The notes below the pieces were generated by a model, which had not been told where the DNA came from, searched no databases, and saw only the letters and a list, made by a program, of their open reading frames with translations. A program made the position numbers and the translations under genes. From contig URXV01000015.1 of NCBI GenBank assembly GCA_900551865.1, forward strand, positions 1 to 24,937: DNA of 24,937 bases. Direction: 5' to 3'. Position 1 is the first letter of the stretch. Every line of letters begins with the position of its first letter. The DNA is from an uncultured Rickettsiales bacterium (GTDB taxonomy: Bacteria > Pseudomonadota > Alphaproteobacteria > RF32 > CAG-239). This document shows, piece after piece, positions 23,569-24,937 of the stretch.

Positions 23569-24846
23569 ATGTACCGGTCATATTGTGGGATTGATTTTGG
23601 CACGACCAATTCGGCTGTATCTGTTGTAACACAAGGGAATATTCCTGAATTGATTCGTTTTGGGAAAGGGAAAGAAACGATTCCGACAGCGATTTTCTTT
23701 CCGGAAGAAAATACATATTGCCCCATGTTTGGTGATGATGCCGTCGCTCAATATATTAACGGGGCTGTCGGGCGGTTTATGCGTTCGCTGAAACGAATCC
23801 TTGGAACGGATTTAATGGATATGAAAACGGAAGTTAATGATATCCGTCTGAGTTATGAAGACATAATTCTTTGTTTTTTGAAATATCTGAAAGAAACCGC
23901 AGAAAAACAAATCGGAAAGACATTGGATAGTGTTGTTCTGGGACGTCCGGTTCATTTTCAGGATTTTGCTCCTGATTCGGATGTTAAGGCAGAAGCTGTT
24001 TTGCGCAAAATAGCAGTTAATGCCGGGTTTAAAGAAATAAGCTTCCAATATGAGCCTTTGGCCACTGCATTTGCTCATGAAACCCGACTCCGGCGTGAAC
24101 AACTGGCCTGTGTAATAGATATAGGCGGAGGAACGTCAGATTTTAGCGTGATTCGTCTGTCGCCTCAAAAACAAAATAGTCAGAATCGGAAAGAAGACAT
24201 CCTTGCTAATGCCGGAATACGTATCGGTGGTAATGATTTTGACCGGGACTTGTCAGTCAGAGGATTTATGCCGGGGTTGGGATATGGGACGATGTTAAAG
24301 CCGAATCCGTATAATGGTCGTATTCTTCCTGTTCCCTTTTCTCCTTATGTAACATTGTCGGAATGGAGCAGTATTAACAGCCTTTATGCATATAAGGAAA
24401 AAGAAGCCGTCCGTAAATTATATGAAGAGTCGGCGGAACCGGATAAGGTAGGAGTCTTATACGAAATTATAAAAAAAGAATTGGGACACACGTTTCTTAA
24501 TAAAGTAGAGAAAGCGAAAATTGAACTGTCAGATAATAAAGTCATAAAGAGTTGTCTAGACTTTCTTTCCCGGATGCCAGAGATAGAAATCAATTTGGAA
24601 TGTTTTGAAGAAGCCATCAATAATGATGTCCGGAAGATAAGCGTCGCTTTGGAAGACTGTCTGAAAGCGGCGTCCGTATCTTATTCGGAAATAGAATTGG
24701 TTATTTTAACAGGTGGTTCCACGGAAATCCCCTATATAAAGAGAAAAATAAAGCAGCTGTTTCCTTTTGCGGCTTTATCTGATGCCAAGAAGTTTTCATC
24801 CGTTGCAATGGGGTTGGCTTATGAAGGAATGATTCGTTATGAATGA
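23569..24846 (+). CDS. yegD: YegD-like Hsp70-family ATPase
   Basis: Actin-fold ATPase of the YegD branch of Hsp70 proteins; function not established. The 425-residue product has the Hsp70 phosphate-1 loop GIDFGTTNSAV (7-17), phosphate-2 motif VIDIGGGTSDFSV (about 182-194) and adenosine motif ILTGGSTEIPYI (about 385-396). The helical region between, with EKAKIELSD, matches subdomain IIB. It stops after the nucleotide-binding domain: there is no beta-sandwich substrate domain or lid, as in YegD. An upstream frame from 23509 is possible, but GGAGGAG ends close before ATG 23569, which also gives the conserved start. It is a single gene; no dnaJ or grpE is nearby. Confidence 0.92.
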   Translation: MYRSYCGIDFGTTNSAVSVVTQGNIPELIRFGKGKETIPTAIFFPEENTYCPMFGDDAVAQYINGAVGRFMRSLKRILGTDLMDMKTEVNDIRLSYEDIILCFLKYLKETAEKQIGKTLDSVVLGRPVHFQDFAPDSDVKAEAVLRKIAVNAGFKEISFQYEPLATAFAHETRLRREQLACVIDIGGGTSDFSVIRLSPQKQNSQNRKEDILANAGIRIGGNDFDRDLSVRGFMPGLGYGTMLKPNPYNGRILPVPFSPYVTLSEWSSINSLYAYKEKEAVRKLYEESAEPDKVGVLYEIIKKELGHTFLNKVEKAKIELSDNKVIKSCLDFLSRMPEIEINLECFEEAINNDVRKISVALEDCLKAASVSYSEIELVILTGGSTEIPYIKRKIKQLFPFAALSDAKKFSSVAMGLAYEGMIRYE

Positions 24847-24920
24847 TTTTTTTTTACAAGGATATATAAGAGGGTTATAGATAGTAATAATAAGAGCTAC
24901 ATTGCGAGGAGCGGTGAGAT

Positions 24921-24937
24921 ATGATAGTATGGGAAGC
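24921..24937 (+). CDS. Possible start of a further gene, cut by the window edge
   Basis: ATG at 24921 follows AGGAG (24907-24911) by 9 bases and stays open to the edge (MIVWE). The preceding 70 bases are AT-rich spacer. Too short to identify; it could equally be chance. Confidence 0.3.

Overview
This window looks like chromosomal DNA from an AT-leaning Gram-negative bacterium, most likely an alphaproteobacterium and possibly one of the uncultured gut Rhodospirillales-like lineages. The support is a yajC-secD-secF cluster, a gatCAB operon, LPS-type glycosyltransferases, murA with a small Lys-rich gene in front of it, and a GtrA/GtrB/ArnT-type glycan-modification operon. The taxonomic placement is inference; no rRNA is present. 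I saw no CRISPR array, prophage or intact insertion sequence. Most of the window is housekeeping and envelope genes separated by short AT-rich spacers.

Layout. 1-3341 (+): the 3' end of an unrecognised, visibly more GC-rich gene and an intrinsic terminator, then yajC-secD-secF (Sec translocon accessory complex), closed by a strong terminator. 3426-3984 (-): two small orphan genes with good ribosome-binding sites. 4149-7357 (-): gatC-gatA-gatB, the tRNA-dependent amidotransferase. 7529-11305 (+): a tight four-gene operon encoding an ArnT/PMT-type lipid-linked sugar transferase, a polyprenyl-phosphate GT2 transferase, a ChbG/YdjC-type deacetylase and a GtrA-type flippase. This is the parts list of a hexosamine lipid A modification pathway of the Bordetella Lgm / Francisella FlmF-NaxD-FlmK type. 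11306-11596: a spacer holding a multi-hairpin RNA-like element. 11597-14041 (-): a PcrA/UvrD helicase with an unusual Tyr/Gly/Ser/Asn-rich linker. 14162-17271 (+): MoxR ATPase, DUF58 protein and a membrane-anchored GT2. 17318-18790 (-): murA preceded by a 49-residue Lys-rich gene.

18952-20426 (+): tRNA-Gly(GCC) with its own promoter and terminator, then a stand-alone PilT/DotB-type secretion ATPase. 20466-20837 (-): an ArsC/Spx/YffB-like thioredoxin-fold protein. 20982-21758 (+): a WaaE/LgtF-like LPS-core glycosyltransferase. 21794-23116 (-): a small three-helix membrane protein and a fused MsrA-MsrB. 23331-23459 (-): a promoter and terminator pair with no ORF between them, a candidate small RNA. 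23569-24846 (+): a YegD-like Hsp70 without a substrate-binding domain. A possible further gene starts at the right edge.

The common theme is the cell envelope: protein export (SecDF-YajC), peptidoglycan (MurA), and LPS core and lipid A decoration (WaaE-like transferase, Lgm-like operon). The points most worth following up are the structured element at 11367-11531, the candidate minus-strand sRNA near 23331-23424, the complete Lgm-like operon, the tRNA-Gly with C in place of the near-invariant U55, and the orphan DotB/PilT-like ATPase.
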